NCBI RefSeq assembly: GCF_900099895.1
Contig: NZ_FNDY01000015.1
Span: 31,573-95,572 of the forward strand
Reading direction: 5' to 3'
Origin: Paenibacillus naphthalenovorans
Lineage (GTDB): Bacteria; Bacillota; Bacilli; Paenibacillales; NBRC-103111
Length of the DNA: 64,000 bases
This document shows, in pieces, positions 1 through 8,311 of this stretch. The notes under the pieces are model-generated. The model saw only the letters and a program-made list of their open reading frames with translations. It was not told where the DNA came from and made no database searches. Both the position numbers and the translations under genes were made by a program. The stretch's first letter is position 1, and the number at the start of each line of letters is the position of its first letter.

Positions 1-36
1 TGATCTCCGCGTAAAGCGGGGAGCCCAAGTTGTCGG

Positions 37-60
37 AAGGGGCCTTCGGGCCCCTTCTTA
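37..60 (+). terminator. Intrinsic terminator at left edge
   Basis: An 8-bp stem (AAGGGGCC/GGCCCCTT, arms 37-44 and 49-56) closes a TTCG tetraloop and is followed by a weak pyrimidine tract. It presumably ends a transcription unit lying left of the window. No coding sequence belonging to that unit is visible here. Confidence 0.6.
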
Positions 61-73
61 TCCGATTCGCCAA

Positions 74-102
74 TGGACTTCAAGCAAAGCATGGTTTATA
101 AT
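74..102 (+). promoter_or_regulatory. Putative sigma-A promoter
   Basis: TGGACT (74-79), a 17-bp spacer and a perfect TATAAT (97-102). Transcription would start near 109 and could end at the hairpin at 280-312, giving a transcript of about 200 nt with no convincing ORF. Alternatively it feeds the CD3324-type gene at 430, with the hairpin acting as an attenuator. Inference from hexamer match only. Confidence 0.35.
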
Positions 103-279
103 GTGGAGCATAATGCGTATCATCAATCTAACTCAGGTGAAGGGAGTGTCATTCGATGTTTGTAAACACATTTGCATGGACCAGCGGAAAAGGGTTTGCC
201 GACAAATGAATAGGCATTTTCTCCAACACCGTCACCTGATCGTCATTGCATGATACATGACATATTAAAGGCATTCAGG

Positions 280-312
280 CACGATAGGGCTATCGTGTTT
301 TTCTTTATTTTA
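280..312 (+). terminator. Intrinsic terminator before the CD3324-type gene
   Basis: A 7-bp stem CACGATA/TATCGTG (280-286 and 291-297) with a 4-nt loop is followed by a long T-rich tract. It lies between the promoter at 74-102 and the gene at 430. Apart from this promoter and hairpin I see nothing recognisable between 61 and 429. Confidence 0.5.
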
Positions 313-429
313 TGCCCTTGTGCTGAAATGATCGTTTTGCGAGAGCAAAACCCGATGGAGGTGTGAAGATGAACATGCTAACGACTTTCGAGGCTATGGC
401 CATCACGGCGCGAAAGGAGGCTTTCATCG

Positions 430-738
430 GTGGGGTACAAGAACGGAAAAGACATTTTGCCGCCCGTGCTGCTGAAGCAGCTGGAGGAGTACATACAGGG
501 CGAGATCGTGTATATACCGAAAAAAGAACAAACCCGTGCGGGCTGGGGTGAAAACAACGGCGCCCGGCAATCGATCCAGCGCAGAAATCATGAAATTTTC
601 CGATTATATGAAAGCGGTCACTCCGTGACGGAGCTGATTCGTCAATTCCATCTCTCGGAAGACAGCATCCGTAAAATTATCGTAAAAACGAGAGGACTTG
701 CAGCAGACCGGCAGGAAGCGGCGACCACGAGACATTGA
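430..738 (+). CDS. CD3324 family protein (putative DNA-binding)
   Basis: A 102-residue protein beginning MGYKNGKDILPP, with LLKQLEEYIQGEIVYIPKK and the later ESGHSVTELIRQFHLSEDS segment. It matches my memory of the small CD3324 family of Firmicutes, which ends in a helix-turn-helix-like stretch related to Mor-type activators. The GTG start at 430 is chosen because AAAGGAGG lies at 413-420 with a 9-nt gap. An overlapping ORF from 363 in another frame looks like noise. It sits alone between two terminators, so it is probably monocistronic. A regulatory, DNA-binding role is family inference and no target is suggested by the context. Confidence 0.7.
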   Translation: MGYKNGKDILPPVLLKQLEEYIQGEIVYIPKKEQTRAGWGENNGARQSIQRRNHEIFRLYESGHSVTELIRQFHLSEDSIRKIIVKTRGLAADRQEAATTRH

Positions 739-771
739 GCGGGGAATTATAACAGCACAGCACGCGGAACA

Positions 772-811
772 AGCCAAAAGTGGACGCTTTTGGCTTTCTT
801 CCCGTTTTTTT
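772..811 (+). terminator. Intrinsic terminator after the CD3324-type gene
   Basis: The 9-bp stem AGCCAAAAG/CTTTTGGCT (772-780 and 787-795) has a 6-nt loop and is followed by a T-rich run ending in seven T. It separates the CD3324-type gene from pxpA. Confidence 0.75.
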
Positions 812-849
812 GGATTGGGGCTTGAAGTTAGGCGAAGGGGGAATCGTTC

Positions 850-1623
850 ATGACCACGAAGCAGTTATTCATCGACTTGAATGGAGATATGGGAGAAAGC
901 TTCGGAGCCTATCGGATCGGGCACGATGAGGAGCTCGCGAAGGTAGTGACGTCGGCTAATATTGCTTGCGGTTTTCATGCAGGCGATCCGGCGGTTATGC
1001 GGCGTACGGTAAAGCTTTGTTTGGAACATGGCGTGGAGGTCGGCGCGCATCCGGGACTGCCCGACCTGATGGGATTTGGACGCAGAGCAATGCAGATCAC
1101 ACCCGAGGAAGCGTATGATCTGGTGCTGTATCAAGCCGGTGCGCTGCAGGGGTTTGTCCGTGCCGAGGGAGGACGGATGCGCCATGTAAAGCCGCATGGC
1201 GCTTTATACAATATGGCGGCTGTACAGCGTCCGCTGGCGGAGTCCATCGCCAAGGCGGTTTATCGTTTAGATCCGGAGCTTATTTTGTTTGGTCTGGCAG
1301 GCAGCGAGCTGATTCGAGCGGCGGAGTCCATCGGTCTGAGGGCGGCGTCCGAAGCGTTCGCAGACCGGACCTACCGGGCGGATGGGACGCTGACCCCAAG
1401 GACCGACCCTGAAGCCGTGATTCGCGATGCCCGGCAGGCCGCGGACCAAGCGGTTCGGATGGTCTGTGAAGGAAAGGTAAAGTCACTGCAAGGGGACGAA
1501 GTAGCCCTTGCAGCAGACACCCTTTGCATCCATGGGGACGGGCCGGAAGCCCTGGCGTTAGCCACGCTGATCAAGGAGCGCCTGCAGCACGCGGGCGTCG
1601 CCGTCCGCCCCTATGGGATTTAG
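850..1623 (+). CDS. pxpA: 5-oxoprolinase subunit A (LamB/YcsF family)
   Basis: A 257-residue protein of typical LamB/YcsF length. It shows the family signatures [11 protein letters not shown] near the N-terminus, [11 protein letters not shown] around residues 38-48 and VKPHGALYN in the middle. PxpA works with PxpB and PxpC in ATP-dependent opening of 5-oxoproline to glutamate in the cytoplasm. The ATG at 850 follows an AGGGGG-type ribosome site. Unusually, no pxpB or pxpC lies next to it: upstream is a CD3324-type gene and downstream an insertion-sequence remnant. The partners must be encoded elsewhere or have been lost, possibly through the neighbouring insertion. The family call is firm; activity alone is uncertain. 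Confidence 0.9.
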   Translation: MTTKQLFIDLNGDMGESFGAYRIGHDEELAKVVTSANIACGFHAGDPAVMRRTVKLCLEHGVEVGAHPGLPDLMGFGRRAMQITPEEAYDLVLYQAGALQGFVRAEGGRMRHVKPHGALYNMAAVQRPLAESIAKAVYRLDPELILFGLAGSELIRAAESIGLRAASEAFADRTYRADGTLTPRTDPEAVIRDARQAADQAVRMVCEGKVKSLQGDEVALAADTLCIHGDGPEALALATLIKERLQHAGVAVRPYGI

Positions 1624-1639
1624 GCGCTTGTCAGCTATA

Positions 1640-1881
1640 ACCTGCGGATAACGCTGTCTGAGGCAGATGCGCTATAAACAGCAAGCAAGGGAGCAACTTC
1701 GAAGCGAGGAAGGCTATGCGTTGTCGGTTCGGCGAATGATCGAGCCAGAAAGTGTATTTAGACAAAATACCGACGTTTTCTGCTTCGAGGCCTGCCATAG
1801 GTGAGCCTGGATACCGGATGGCTTTCGCTTGCCCATCATTTTGCAATAGACCGGAAGCAAGAAATGGCGATGCAGGGGTAA
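1640..1881 (+). pseudogene. IS1182-type transposase C-terminal remnant
   Basis: Reading from 1667 gives MRYKQQAREQLRSEEGYAL followed by a segment with EPESVFRQ, which resembles the end of the DDE domain of IS1182-family transposases. After one frame change near 1765 the other frame reads RRFLLRGLP, a stop, then VSLDTGWLSLAHHF and a stop at 1879-1881. This matches the usual family C-terminus ending in a W-L-S-L-A-H-N type block. At least one frameshift and two in-frame stops are present, so the gene is dead. The downstream text TTTTGAGACAGCCCC at about 1961-1975 looks like an outer end of such an element. Most of the element has been deleted. Confidence 0.65.
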
Positions 1882-1911
1882 CCCCTTTGCACCGCCATTT
1901 TTTCATTTTGA
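1862..1911. terminator. Hairpin at end of IS remnant
   Basis: AAATGGCG (1862-1869) pairs with CGCCATTT (1893-1900), enclosing a nested palindrome around AGGGGT/ACCCCT, and is followed on the plus strand by a T-rich run. It can end read-through from pxpA and, in the other direction, the small gene at 1984-2124. Confidence 0.5.
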
Positions 1912-1983
1912 TATGCTTTTCTCTTATCAAGCTGGCTGTCCGTCAGGTGAGCAGACTTACTTTTGAGACAGCCCCTTGATTTT

Positions 1984-2124
1984 TTACTGCGGCGGTTGTC
2001 CCGACGCTTTACGAAGTTCGTTGGCCAGACGGTTGAATTCCGCTCGGGCTTCCGCGGAGTCAGTACAAAAATAGGCGGCTGACAAAAAGCGGATGATTTT
2101 GTTAGCATCTTCGGCACTAAGCAA
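1984..2124 (-). CDS. Small 46-residue protein, unknown function
   Basis: A short minus-strand ORF reading MLSAEDANKIIRF, then LSAAYFCTDSAEARAEF, NRLANELRKASGQPPQ and a TAA stop. The TTG start at 2124 is preceded by GGAAGGAGGG with a 6-nt gap, an excellent ribosome site, which is the main support. Composition is that of a small soluble helical protein with one cysteine and no membrane segment. It is divergent from the gamma-glutamylcyclotransferase-like gene at 2297, and its stop lies only a few bases from the outer end of the IS remnant. I do not recognise a family. It could be longer in relatives if the insertion cut its 3' end. Confidence 0.55.
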   Translation of the reverse strand: MLSAEDANKIIRFLSAAYFCTDSAEARAEFNRLANELRKASGQPPQ

Positions 2125-2296
2125 AATGCTCCCTCCTTCCACAGGTTCCAGCGGCTTGTATTCAGTTTATGCGGGGCTGAACGAAATGCCACGGGAATGG
2201 GATCCGGGCAAATCTTTGTTTGTCTCCGGCTGGCGCAGATCTGTCCCAGATTATGATATGATAAGGGCATCCATGACCGGGAAAGGAGGCAGGGCC

Positions 2297-2704
2297 GTGA
2301 TACCTGTATTTGTTTATGGAACGCTGCTTGTCGGGGAGGCGAACCACCATGTCGTTGCTCCCTATGTATTGTCGGTACAGTCCGGAGCAGTGCAAGGTTT
2401 ATTGTACGATGCCGGTTCGTATCCCGCCCTTGTGCTGTCCGGGGAGCACGGGGAATCTCTTGTGGAAGGCCAATGGCTTATGGTCACAAAGGAAGGGCTG
2501 GAACGCATGGATGAGCTGGAGGAATACTATGGTCCGGGGAAAGTGAACGACTATGAAAGGGTGTGGATTCGGGATATGCTGAACGGCGAAAGGGAGGGCT
2601 GGGTTTATGTCTGGACGGATTCACGGAATTGCCGTCTGATTAGCAGAGGATCTTGGAGGAAGCATATCCGGGAAAAACAAAAAAGCCCAACCGATGTCGA
2701 TTAA
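2297..2704 (+). CDS. Gamma-glutamylcyclotransferase family protein
   Basis: A 135-residue protein starting VIPVFVYGTLLVGEANH; FVYGTL is the family signature of the AIG2/gamma-glutamylcyclotransferase fold. The middle has VQGLLYDAGSYPALV and a MDELEEYYG segment holding the conserved acidic catalytic region. Such proteins cleave gamma-glutamyl amines or peptides to give 5-oxoproline. The GTG at 2297 is chosen because AAAGGAGG at 2282-2289 precedes it by 7 nt; an in-frame ATG at 2273 would put that site inside the gene. The reaction product is the substrate of PxpA, encoded 0.7 kb upstream, which is suggestive but not proof of a shared pathway. The exact substrate is unknown. Confidence 0.8.
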   Translation: MIPVFVYGTLLVGEANHHVVAPYVLSVQSGAVQGLLYDAGSYPALVLSGEHGESLVEGQWLMVTKEGLERMDELEEYYGPGKVNDYERVWIRDMLNGEREGWVYVWTDSRNCRLISRGSWRKHIREKQKSPTDVD

Positions 2705-2720
2705 GCTTGTAAAATCCACA

Positions 2721-3101
2721 TTATGTCCTTCTGGAATAGGGCCCCCAGCCGTCTTCCGACTTCTCGATGATTTCGGTCATCCGCATGAGGATATGATTGG
2801 CCTCTTCATCGCCGATGGAGTTTTTTAACTGATCGTATGATAAATGATCCTTCAGCAGCTTTCTCGTCACGTTGTTCTCGCGATACCAAGCCTCGGTGAT
2901 GGCGAATTCTCCCTCTTTTTTGAGCCAAATTTCATGATAATAGTTCTCTTGCTCGTTCTTCGATTGAATGGCCAAATAATAAGCCTGCATTGGAATGCGG
3001 GGATCCGAAATGCGCTGATTGACCAAGGATCCGGAAGAAACCGGCTGTCCGAACGTGATGTATCTGGACACTTTTTTAATGATATGCTCCACGGAGCTCA
3101 T
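2721..3101 (-). CDS. Conserved hypothetical protein, 126 residues
   Basis: A soluble protein of 126 residues beginning MSSVEHIIKKVSRYITFG and ending in a basic GPYSRRT tail, with an aromatic-rich middle (QAYYLAIQS, YYHEIWLKKEG, EAWYRENN). No signal peptide, membrane segment or catalytic motif is visible. The ATG at 3101 follows a GGAAGGA ribosome site at 12 nt. It converges with the gamma-glutamylcyclotransferase-like gene, with only 16 bp between the two stops. I do not recognise the family. Confidence 0.7.
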   Translation of the reverse strand: MSSVEHIIKKVSRYITFGQPVSSGSLVNQRISDPRIPMQAYYLAIQSKNEQENYYHEIWLKKEGEFAITEAWYRENNVTRKLLKDHLSYDQLKNSIGDEEANHILMRMTEIIEKSEDGWGPYSRRT

Positions 3102-3286
3102 GCGTTGTCATTCCTTCCGATAGGTCATGATGCCTAAAATTTTATAAGGTTTTTCTAAATGAACTTATAATTACATCATAACATAGTTAAAGGATTGCGA
3201 AAAATAATTCTATAGACCCATAAATGATGGAATAGTCCCAAATGATTTAATATAATAATTGTCGAAAATGATATAATGGAAGGAAA

Positions 3287-3415
3287 ATGAATAGACGCGT
3301 AAAGGGTATTCATTCCCACATGCATCCGGATGGGGTTGATGAACCGGAGAATGGAAAGAGAATCCTGGTGGAACGCAGCCATGCGGATCGGTTAGCCTGG
3401 GAAAAGAGGCAGTGA
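3287..3415 (+). CDS. Possible small 42-residue protein upstream of the REC-GGDEF-REC gene
   Basis: The frame from ATG 3287 reads MNRRVKGIHSHMHPDGVDEP and continues through NGKRILVERSHADRLAW to a TGA at 3413-3415. It is hydrophilic and His-rich with no known domain. GGAAGGA precedes the start, but with only about 4 nt of spacing. A TATAAT at 3272-3277 with only a weak upstream hexamer could be its promoter; that would put transcription start inside or after the ribosome site, which weakens the case. It ends 18 nt before the regulator gene at 3434. The remainder of 3102-3286 is AT-rich and shows no gene. Confidence 0.35.
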   Translation: MNRRVKGIHSHMHPDGVDEPENGKRILVERSHADRLAWEKRQ

Positions 3416-3433
3416 AAGGAAGGGGGAAAAAGG

Positions 3434-4816
3434 ATGCCGAATGTGGAAAGGGAGGCCGATATGTATTCCCGGGAGCTGAATGGGCAGCAGGATAGGCATC
3501 GGCATGCTGTCGGCCCTTCGCATGGGCAACGGCTTCTTGTCATCGACGACGATGATGTGATGCGCAGCGGCTTGGTATGCAGGCTGAAGCTAGACGGGTA
3601 TGAAGTGGACGATGCCGCCGATATCATGACGGCAAAGAGAATGCTTCGCGAACGGACCTACCATGTAGTCATGCTCGAGCTGATGATACATCCGATCAGC
3701 GGTTATGAGCTTTTTGAATTTATGAAAGACGATCCGAGTTTAAAATGGACACCGCTTATCGTTTTATCCGGACGCAACGAAATGCACGATAAGGTTCGAT
3801 GCTTTTATTTGGGAGCGGACGATTATGTGATAAAGCCTTTCGAATATGAGGAATTGAGCGCGCGGATCTACAGCCTGCTTCAACGGACAAGGACATTCGA
3901 GCAGATGGCGTTTCGGGACCCGCTCACCGGGGTCTATAACCGGCGGTTTTTCGATCACCAGATCCAAGTGGAACTGCAGCGTATAGACCGGTATCCGGCC
4001 CCCATTTCGCTTGTATTTATCGATATCGACCGGTTTAAGTCCATTAACGACACCTATGGGCACAGCGCAGGCGATCTGGTTCTTCAAGGATTGGCGCATC
4101 TGCTGCAGAACAATCTCCGCTCGACGGATTTGCTGGCCCGCTTAGGCGGTGAAGAATTTGTCGTCGTTCTGCCGAATACTTCAGGCAAGGATGCTTTGAC
4201 AACGATGGAAAGCATTCTCACGCGGACCCGTTTGGAACCCGTGGCACAAAACGAAGGTCAATCTTTCTTCATTACCTTCTCTGCAGGGGTTTGCGAGTGG
4301 GAACCGGGGATGTCGTTGGAAGCGTGGATTGCGGCCTCGGACGAAGGGATGTATACAGCAAAAAAGAGCGGCCGCAACCGGGTTGTGCTGCACCCGGGTA
4401 CTTCACAGAAGGATTCGGGAGTCATGCCGTCTCCTCCTCCGGTTCGCAAAAAGATACTTATTGCCGACGACGATAACATACTGCGTTCGATTCTGGTCGC
4501 CAAGCTGAAGCATCTGCCTGTTGAATTCGCGGAAGCCGTAGATGGAGAAAAGGCTTATGAGTCATTGTTAAGTCAGCCTGCGGATTTATGTATTCTTGAT
4601 GGGATGATGCCTCTGCTTGACGGATACGGCATGCTGGAAAGATTGAGGGACCGTGGAACATGGCCGGCCGGAATGAAGATACTCATTCTCTCCGGACGAA
4701 GCGGAGAGGATGATCCCAGCAGGGGGATGAAGCTTGGAGCCCATGCTTACCTGCGCAAGCCTTTTTCCATGGTGGAACTGGAGCTTAAGGTAAGGGAGCT
4801 TTTGAATATCGGTTGA
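3434..4816 (+). CDS. Response regulator REC-GGDEF-REC, probable diguanylate cyclase
   Basis: A 460-residue cytoplasmic protein. Receiver 1 covers about 33-150 (IDDDD 37-41, K134 in KPF) but has Glu82 (MLELM) where the phosphorylated Asp is expected. The GGDEF domain covers about 158-320, with active loop GGEEF (238-242) and an RSTD inhibitory-site motif (229-232) placed correctly, so c-di-GMP synthesis with product inhibition is likely. Receiver 2 covers about 338-458 and keeps its acidic cluster (ADDD), Asp389 in ILDGMMP and Lys442. The ATG at 3434 follows a purine-rich AGGGGGAAAAAGG. No histidine kinase lies beside it. Glu82 may mimic constitutive phosphorylation. Confidence 0.9.
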   Translation: MPNVEREADMYSRELNGQQDRHRHAVGPSHGQRLLVIDDDDVMRSGLVCRLKLDGYEVDDAADIMTAKRMLRERTYHVVMLELMIHPISGYELFEFMKDDPSLKWTPLIVLSGRNEMHDKVRCFYLGADDYVIKPFEYEELSARIYSLLQRTRTFEQMAFRDPLTGVYNRRFFDHQIQVELQRIDRYPAPISLVFIDIDRFKSINDTYGHSAGDLVLQGLAHLLQNNLRSTDLLARLGGEEFVVVLPNTSGKDALTTMESILTRTRLEPVAQNEGQSFFITFSAGVCEWEPGMSLEAWIAASDEGMYTAKKSGRNRVVLHPGTSQKDSGVMPSPPPVRKKILIADDDNILRSILVAKLKHLPVEFAEAVDGEKAYESLLSQPADLCILDGMMPLLDGYGMLERLRDRGTWPAGMKILILSGRSGEDDPSRGMKLGAHAYLRKPFSMVELELKVRELLNIG

Positions 4817-4823
4817 GAAAATC

Positions 4824-4866
4824 GCAGAAGCCCGGAACGAATAGATGCTCGTTCCGGGCTTCTGCT
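4824..4866. terminator. Convergent terminator
   Basis: A near-perfect 17-bp stem (arms 4824-4840 and 4849-4865, core GAAGCCCGGAACGA) with an 8-nt loop lies between the response-regulator gene and the converging nrdB gene. Flanking T runs are short on both strands. Confidence 0.7.
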
Positions 4867-4889
4867 GTTTCGGAGAATGAAGGCCGGCC

Positions 4890-5927
4890 TTACAGGTCGT
4901 CCCAATTCAGGTTTGACGATTTGCTGTAGTTGGTCACCTTTTGCTCGAAAAAGTCTGTTTTGATGCTGTTCATATTGCTGAAGTTTTCCACCCACTTCAT
5001 CGGATGTTCAACAACTTCAGGATACAGAATTTCAAGTCCAATGTTTTTCAACCGCTCATTGGAAAGGTATTTAATATATAGATCGATGATATCATTGCTC
5101 AAGCCGTTGATCTTGTTATCGGTAATGTATTGACCCCACTCAATCTCGTGCTGGACGGCGGTTCGCATCATATTGCGCAGGTCGCCGATTAACTCATCGG
5201 TAAACAGCTCCGGATTTTCCTTGCGGATTTCGCGGAAGATGTTTTGGAACAGCGCCAAATGGGTCAGTTCGTCGCGCTGGATATATTTGATTTCCGATAC
5301 GGTGCCAAGCATTTTTCCTTGACGGCCGAGCGCATAGAAGAAGCTGAATCCGCTGTAGAAGTAGATGCCTTCAAGGATATAGTTGGCCATGATGGTGCGC
5401 ATCAGATTATCCGTTGTCGGCGATTCGATAAACCGCTCGTACAAGTCTGTAATAAACCGGTTGCGGCGCAGCAAGTGCTTGTCCTCACGCCATTGATTAT
5501 AAATATCGTCGCGTACTTCTGCAGAACAAACGCTATCGAGAATGTACGAGTAGCTTTGGCTGTGCACCGCTTCCTGGAACGTTTGGACGGTGAGGCACAG
5601 ATTGACTTCCGGTGCCGTTATGTAATCGTTGATGTTCGGCAGATTGGCCGTCTGCAGCGAATCCAGGAAGATGAGGAAGGAGATGATTTTATCATAGCTT
5701 TGACGCTCTGCCGGCGATAGGAACTTGTAATCCTTCGCATCTTGAGCGAGCGGAATTTCCTCCGGGATCCAGAAATTGTTCATCATCGTGCGGTACATTT
5801 TGGTTGCCCAGTCGTATTTCACATTGTTGAGCTCGATCAGGTTGGTCGTATTCCCTCCGATAATCCGGCGCTTGCCCCAATCGCGGTCTCCGTGCTCGTT
5901 AAACAGCTTCTTTTTTTGAAGTTCCAT
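4890..5927 (-). CDS. nrdB: Class Ia ribonucleotide reductase, beta subunit
   Basis: A 345-residue R2 subunit that houses the diiron-tyrosyl radical cofactor used to reduce ribonucleotides to deoxyribonucleotides. The full metal-ligand set is visible: Asp89, Glu119, His122, Glu186, Glu220 and His223. The radical Tyr126 is placed as in E. coli (E-x2-H-x3-Y). The C-terminal NLNWDDL is the acidic tail that docks on the alpha subunit. It starts at 5927 and follows nrdA on the same strand after 95 bp, so the two are almost certainly cotranscribed from the leader near 8.5 kb. No nrdI is seen, in keeping with class Ia rather than Ib. Confidence 0.95.
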   Translation of the reverse strand: MELQKKKLFNEHGDRDWGKRRIIGGNTTNLIELNNVKYDWATKMYRTMMNNFWIPEEIPLAQDAKDYKFLSPAERQSYDKIISFLIFLDSLQTANLPNINDYITAPEVNLCLTVQTFQEAVHSQSYSYILDSVCSAEVRDDIYNQWREDKHLLRRNRFITDLYERFIESPTTDNLMRTIMANYILEGIYFYSGFSFFYALGRQGKMLGTVSEIKYIQRDELTHLALFQNIFREIRKENPELFTDELIGDLRNMMRTAVQHEIEWGQYITDNKINGLSNDIIDLYIKYLSNERLKNIGLEILYPEVVEHPMKWVENFSNMNSIKTDFFEQKVTNYSKSSNLNWDDL

Positions 5928-6022
5928 TCGAATTCATGCCTCCTGCACCCTGCGGTGTACAAATAGAGGATCGCCAGGCATGATCATACCTGCGATCCGT
6001 TCATTAAGCTTCGTGGTTGATA

Positions 6023-8248
6023 TTAGGCGCTGCAGCTAACGCAGTCCTCTACCTCGAGGCTCTGGTTGCGGACATAGTAAACGGTTTTTAGCCCGTTCTT
6101 CCAGGCTGCCATATACAGCTCAAGGAATTCGCGAGCGGACAGCTCCGGCGTGATGTACAGATTGAACGATTGCGACTGGTCGATGTGCCGTTGGCGTACG
6201 CCGGCAGCGCGGATGCTCCAGTGCTGGTCGATCCGGTGCGCTTCCTTGTAATACCACATCGTGTCCGGATTCAGGTTCGGCGCGGTCTGCGGCACGACGG
6301 CGTTTTTCTTCTCCTCAACGAAAAATTTGTTGAAAATCGGATCGATGCCCGCAGTCGAACCGGCGATCAGGGAAGTGGACGCCGTCGGCGCGATGGCGAA
6401 CATCCAGCCGTTGCGAACGCCGTACTTGGCTACCTGCTCTTTGAGCTCCAGCCACTCGGGACTGTTGTAGCCGCGCGATTCAAAGTACTCTCCGGTCTGC
6501 CATTCACTTCCCTCGAATGCCGGATACGCGCCTTTTTCCTTGGCGATTTCCATAGAAGCTTTAATGGCATAGTAGTTCATCCATTCATAAACTTCGTCTG
6601 CTTTTTGCACATGCTCTTCGGATTCCCACTGAATCTGAAGCTGAGCCAGCATTTGGTGGTAGCCGCTGGAGCCAAGGCCTACGGCACGATATTTTTTGTT
6701 GGTAATTTCCGCCTGAGGGATCGGATAGTAGTTCAAATCGATGACGTTGTCCATCATCCGCATTTGCGTTGTTACGACACGTTCAATGTCTTCTTTTGTA
6801 TACACGCGGCCCAGGTTGGTAGACGACAGATTGCAAACGACGAAATCACCGCTCTTTACCTGCGAGGTGATGATGCCGTCTTCGTGCTGCGTCTGGATCA
6901 ATTCCGTAGGGCTCATGTTCTGGCATATTTCCGTACATAAATTCGAGCAGTAAATCATGCCCTTATGTTTGTTCGGGTTGGCCCGGTTGACCGTGTCGCG
7001 GAAGAACATGAACGGAGTACCCGTCTCAAAAGCGCTCGTCAGGATGCGCTTCATGATGTCGATCGCCGGAATTTCGTCCTTCGAGATTTTGTCGTCATTC
7101 ACGCATTCCCAATAACGGCGTTCCCACTCCTCACCGTAAGCATCCTCAATGGAGTACCCCTTGACTTTGCGCACCTCATGCGGATCGAATAAATACCAGC
7201 TGCCGCGTTCCTCCACCGTCTTCATGAACAAATCGGGGATACATACACCCGGGAAAATATCGTGGGCTTTCATCCGGTCGTCCCCGTTGTTCGTTTTCAG
7301 GTTCAGGAAGTCCAGGATGTCTTTATGCCATACGTCCAGATAAATCGCCACCGCTCCGGAGCGGACACCAAGCTGGTCGACAGCAACCGCTGTGTTGTTG
7401 TAGTTTTTAATCCATGGAATGACGCCCCCGGCCACTCCCTTGAAGCCCCGAATGTTGGAGCCGCGGCTGCGGACTTTACCTACATAAATTCCCATCCCGC
7501 CGCCATGCTTGGATACTTGCGCGAAGCTTTGGTCTACGTTGTAGATGCCCCACAGGTTATCCGGCACCGTGTCGATAAAGCAGCTGGACAGCTGATGCAG
7601 CGGCTTGCGGGCATTGGCAAGCGTTGGGGTGGCCACCGTCATTTCCAGATTGCTCAGCACATCGTAGAATCGTTTGGCCCAGTAAAGCTTGTCCGATTCT
7701 TTCATGGCCAGATGCATGGCAACGCCCATGAACAGCTCCTGCGGCAGCTCCAGGATTTCTTTATTCAGCCCTTTGATCAGGTATCGGTCCGTAAGTGTCT
7801 TCAGACCGATGTAGTTTAGCAGATAGTCCCTTTCCGGTTTGATGTAGCTGCCGAGCTCCCGGATCTCTTCTTTAGTATAGTGTTCAAGAATGTACTCGCC
7901 GTACAGGCCGATTTGTGTCAGATAGGTGATCAGGGAATAAAGATCGCCATATCCGAAATGGCCGTATTTACGGTTTAACTGCGCTTCTTTATATAAATCA
8001 TAGGTCAATAATTTGGCAGCCACATACTGCCAATTAGGCTGTTCCACACTGGTTTTCTCTACGGCAACTTGAATCAGCAGACGCTGTATTTCCTTGGTCG
8101 AAATTTCATTGCGGAATAACGGCAGCAAGGCGGTTTCAAGCTCCAATGGATCACAATCGGGATATGTCTCGCAAGCGAAGTCAATGACTTTTTTCATTTT
8201 GGAGAATACGAGTTCTTCCTTCGTGCCGTCTCTTTTGACGATAATCAT
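6023..8248 (-). CDS. nrdA: Class Ia ribonucleotide reductase, alpha subunit
   Basis: A 741-residue catalytic subunit. An ATP-cone fills about the first 90 residues (VKRDGTKEELVFSKMKK), so dATP feedback control is likely. The redox pair is Cys about 223 (LSSCF) and about 471 (VVCNLSS), with the thiyl-radical Cys about 440 in SNLCTE. The signature ATASTS-type loop reads PTASTSLIAGSTAG, and the C-terminal CVSC pair accepts electrons from thioredoxin. The ATG at 8248 follows AAAGGGAG. It is first in the nrdA-nrdB unit. Two NrdR boxes and a structured leader with a terminator lie upstream. Confidence 0.95.
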   Translation of the reverse strand: MIIVKRDGTKEELVFSKMKKVIDFACETYPDCDPLELETALLPLFRNEISTKEIQRLLIQVAVEKTSVEQPNWQYVAAKLLTYDLYKEAQLNRKYGHFGYGDLYSLITYLTQIGLYGEYILEHYTKEEIRELGSYIKPERDYLLNYIGLKTLTDRYLIKGLNKEILELPQELFMGVAMHLAMKESDKLYWAKRFYDVLSNLEMTVATPTLANARKPLHQLSSCFIDTVPDNLWGIYNVDQSFAQVSKHGGGMGIYVGKVRSRGSNIRGFKGVAGGVIPWIKNYNNTAVAVDQLGVRSGAVAIYLDVWHKDILDFLNLKTNNGDDRMKAHDIFPGVCIPDLFMKTVEERGSWYLFDPHEVRKVKGYSIEDAYGEEWERRYWECVNDDKISKDEIPAIDIMKRILTSAFETGTPFMFFRDTVNRANPNKHKGMIYCSNLCTEICQNMSPTELIQTQHEDGIITSQVKSGDFVVCNLSSTNLGRVYTKEDIERVVTTQMRMMDNVIDLNYYPIPQAEITNKKYRAVGLGSSGYHQMLAQLQIQWESEEHVQKADEVYEWMNYYAIKASMEIAKEKGAYPAFEGSEWQTGEYFESRGYNSPEWLELKEQVAKYGVRNGWMFAIAPTASTSLIAGSTAGIDPIFNKFFVEEKKNAVVPQTAPNLNPDTMWYYKEAHRIDQHWSIRAAGVRQRHIDQSQSFNLYITPELSAREFLELYMAAWKNGLKTVYYVRNQSLEVEDCVSCSA

Positions 8249-8272
8249 GTTAACAGCTCCCTTTCATCAAGT

Positions 8273-8311
8273 AAAAAGCATGCCGCCGCCGTTCCCGCAA
8301 ACGAAGCATGC
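8273..8311 (-). terminator. Intrinsic terminator in the nrdA leader
   Basis: Read on the minus strand, two GCATGC blocks (8306-8311 and 8278-8283) close a hairpin with an inner CGTT/AACG stem, directly followed by TTTTT (8273-8277). It stands only about 25 nt before the nrdA start codon, upstream of the ribosome site, the position expected for a transcription attenuator. Confidence 0.55.

Noticed and set aside
363..551. 62-residue ORF overlapping the CD3324-type gene
   Set aside because: Another frame of a gene with better start and family match; at most a leader peptide.
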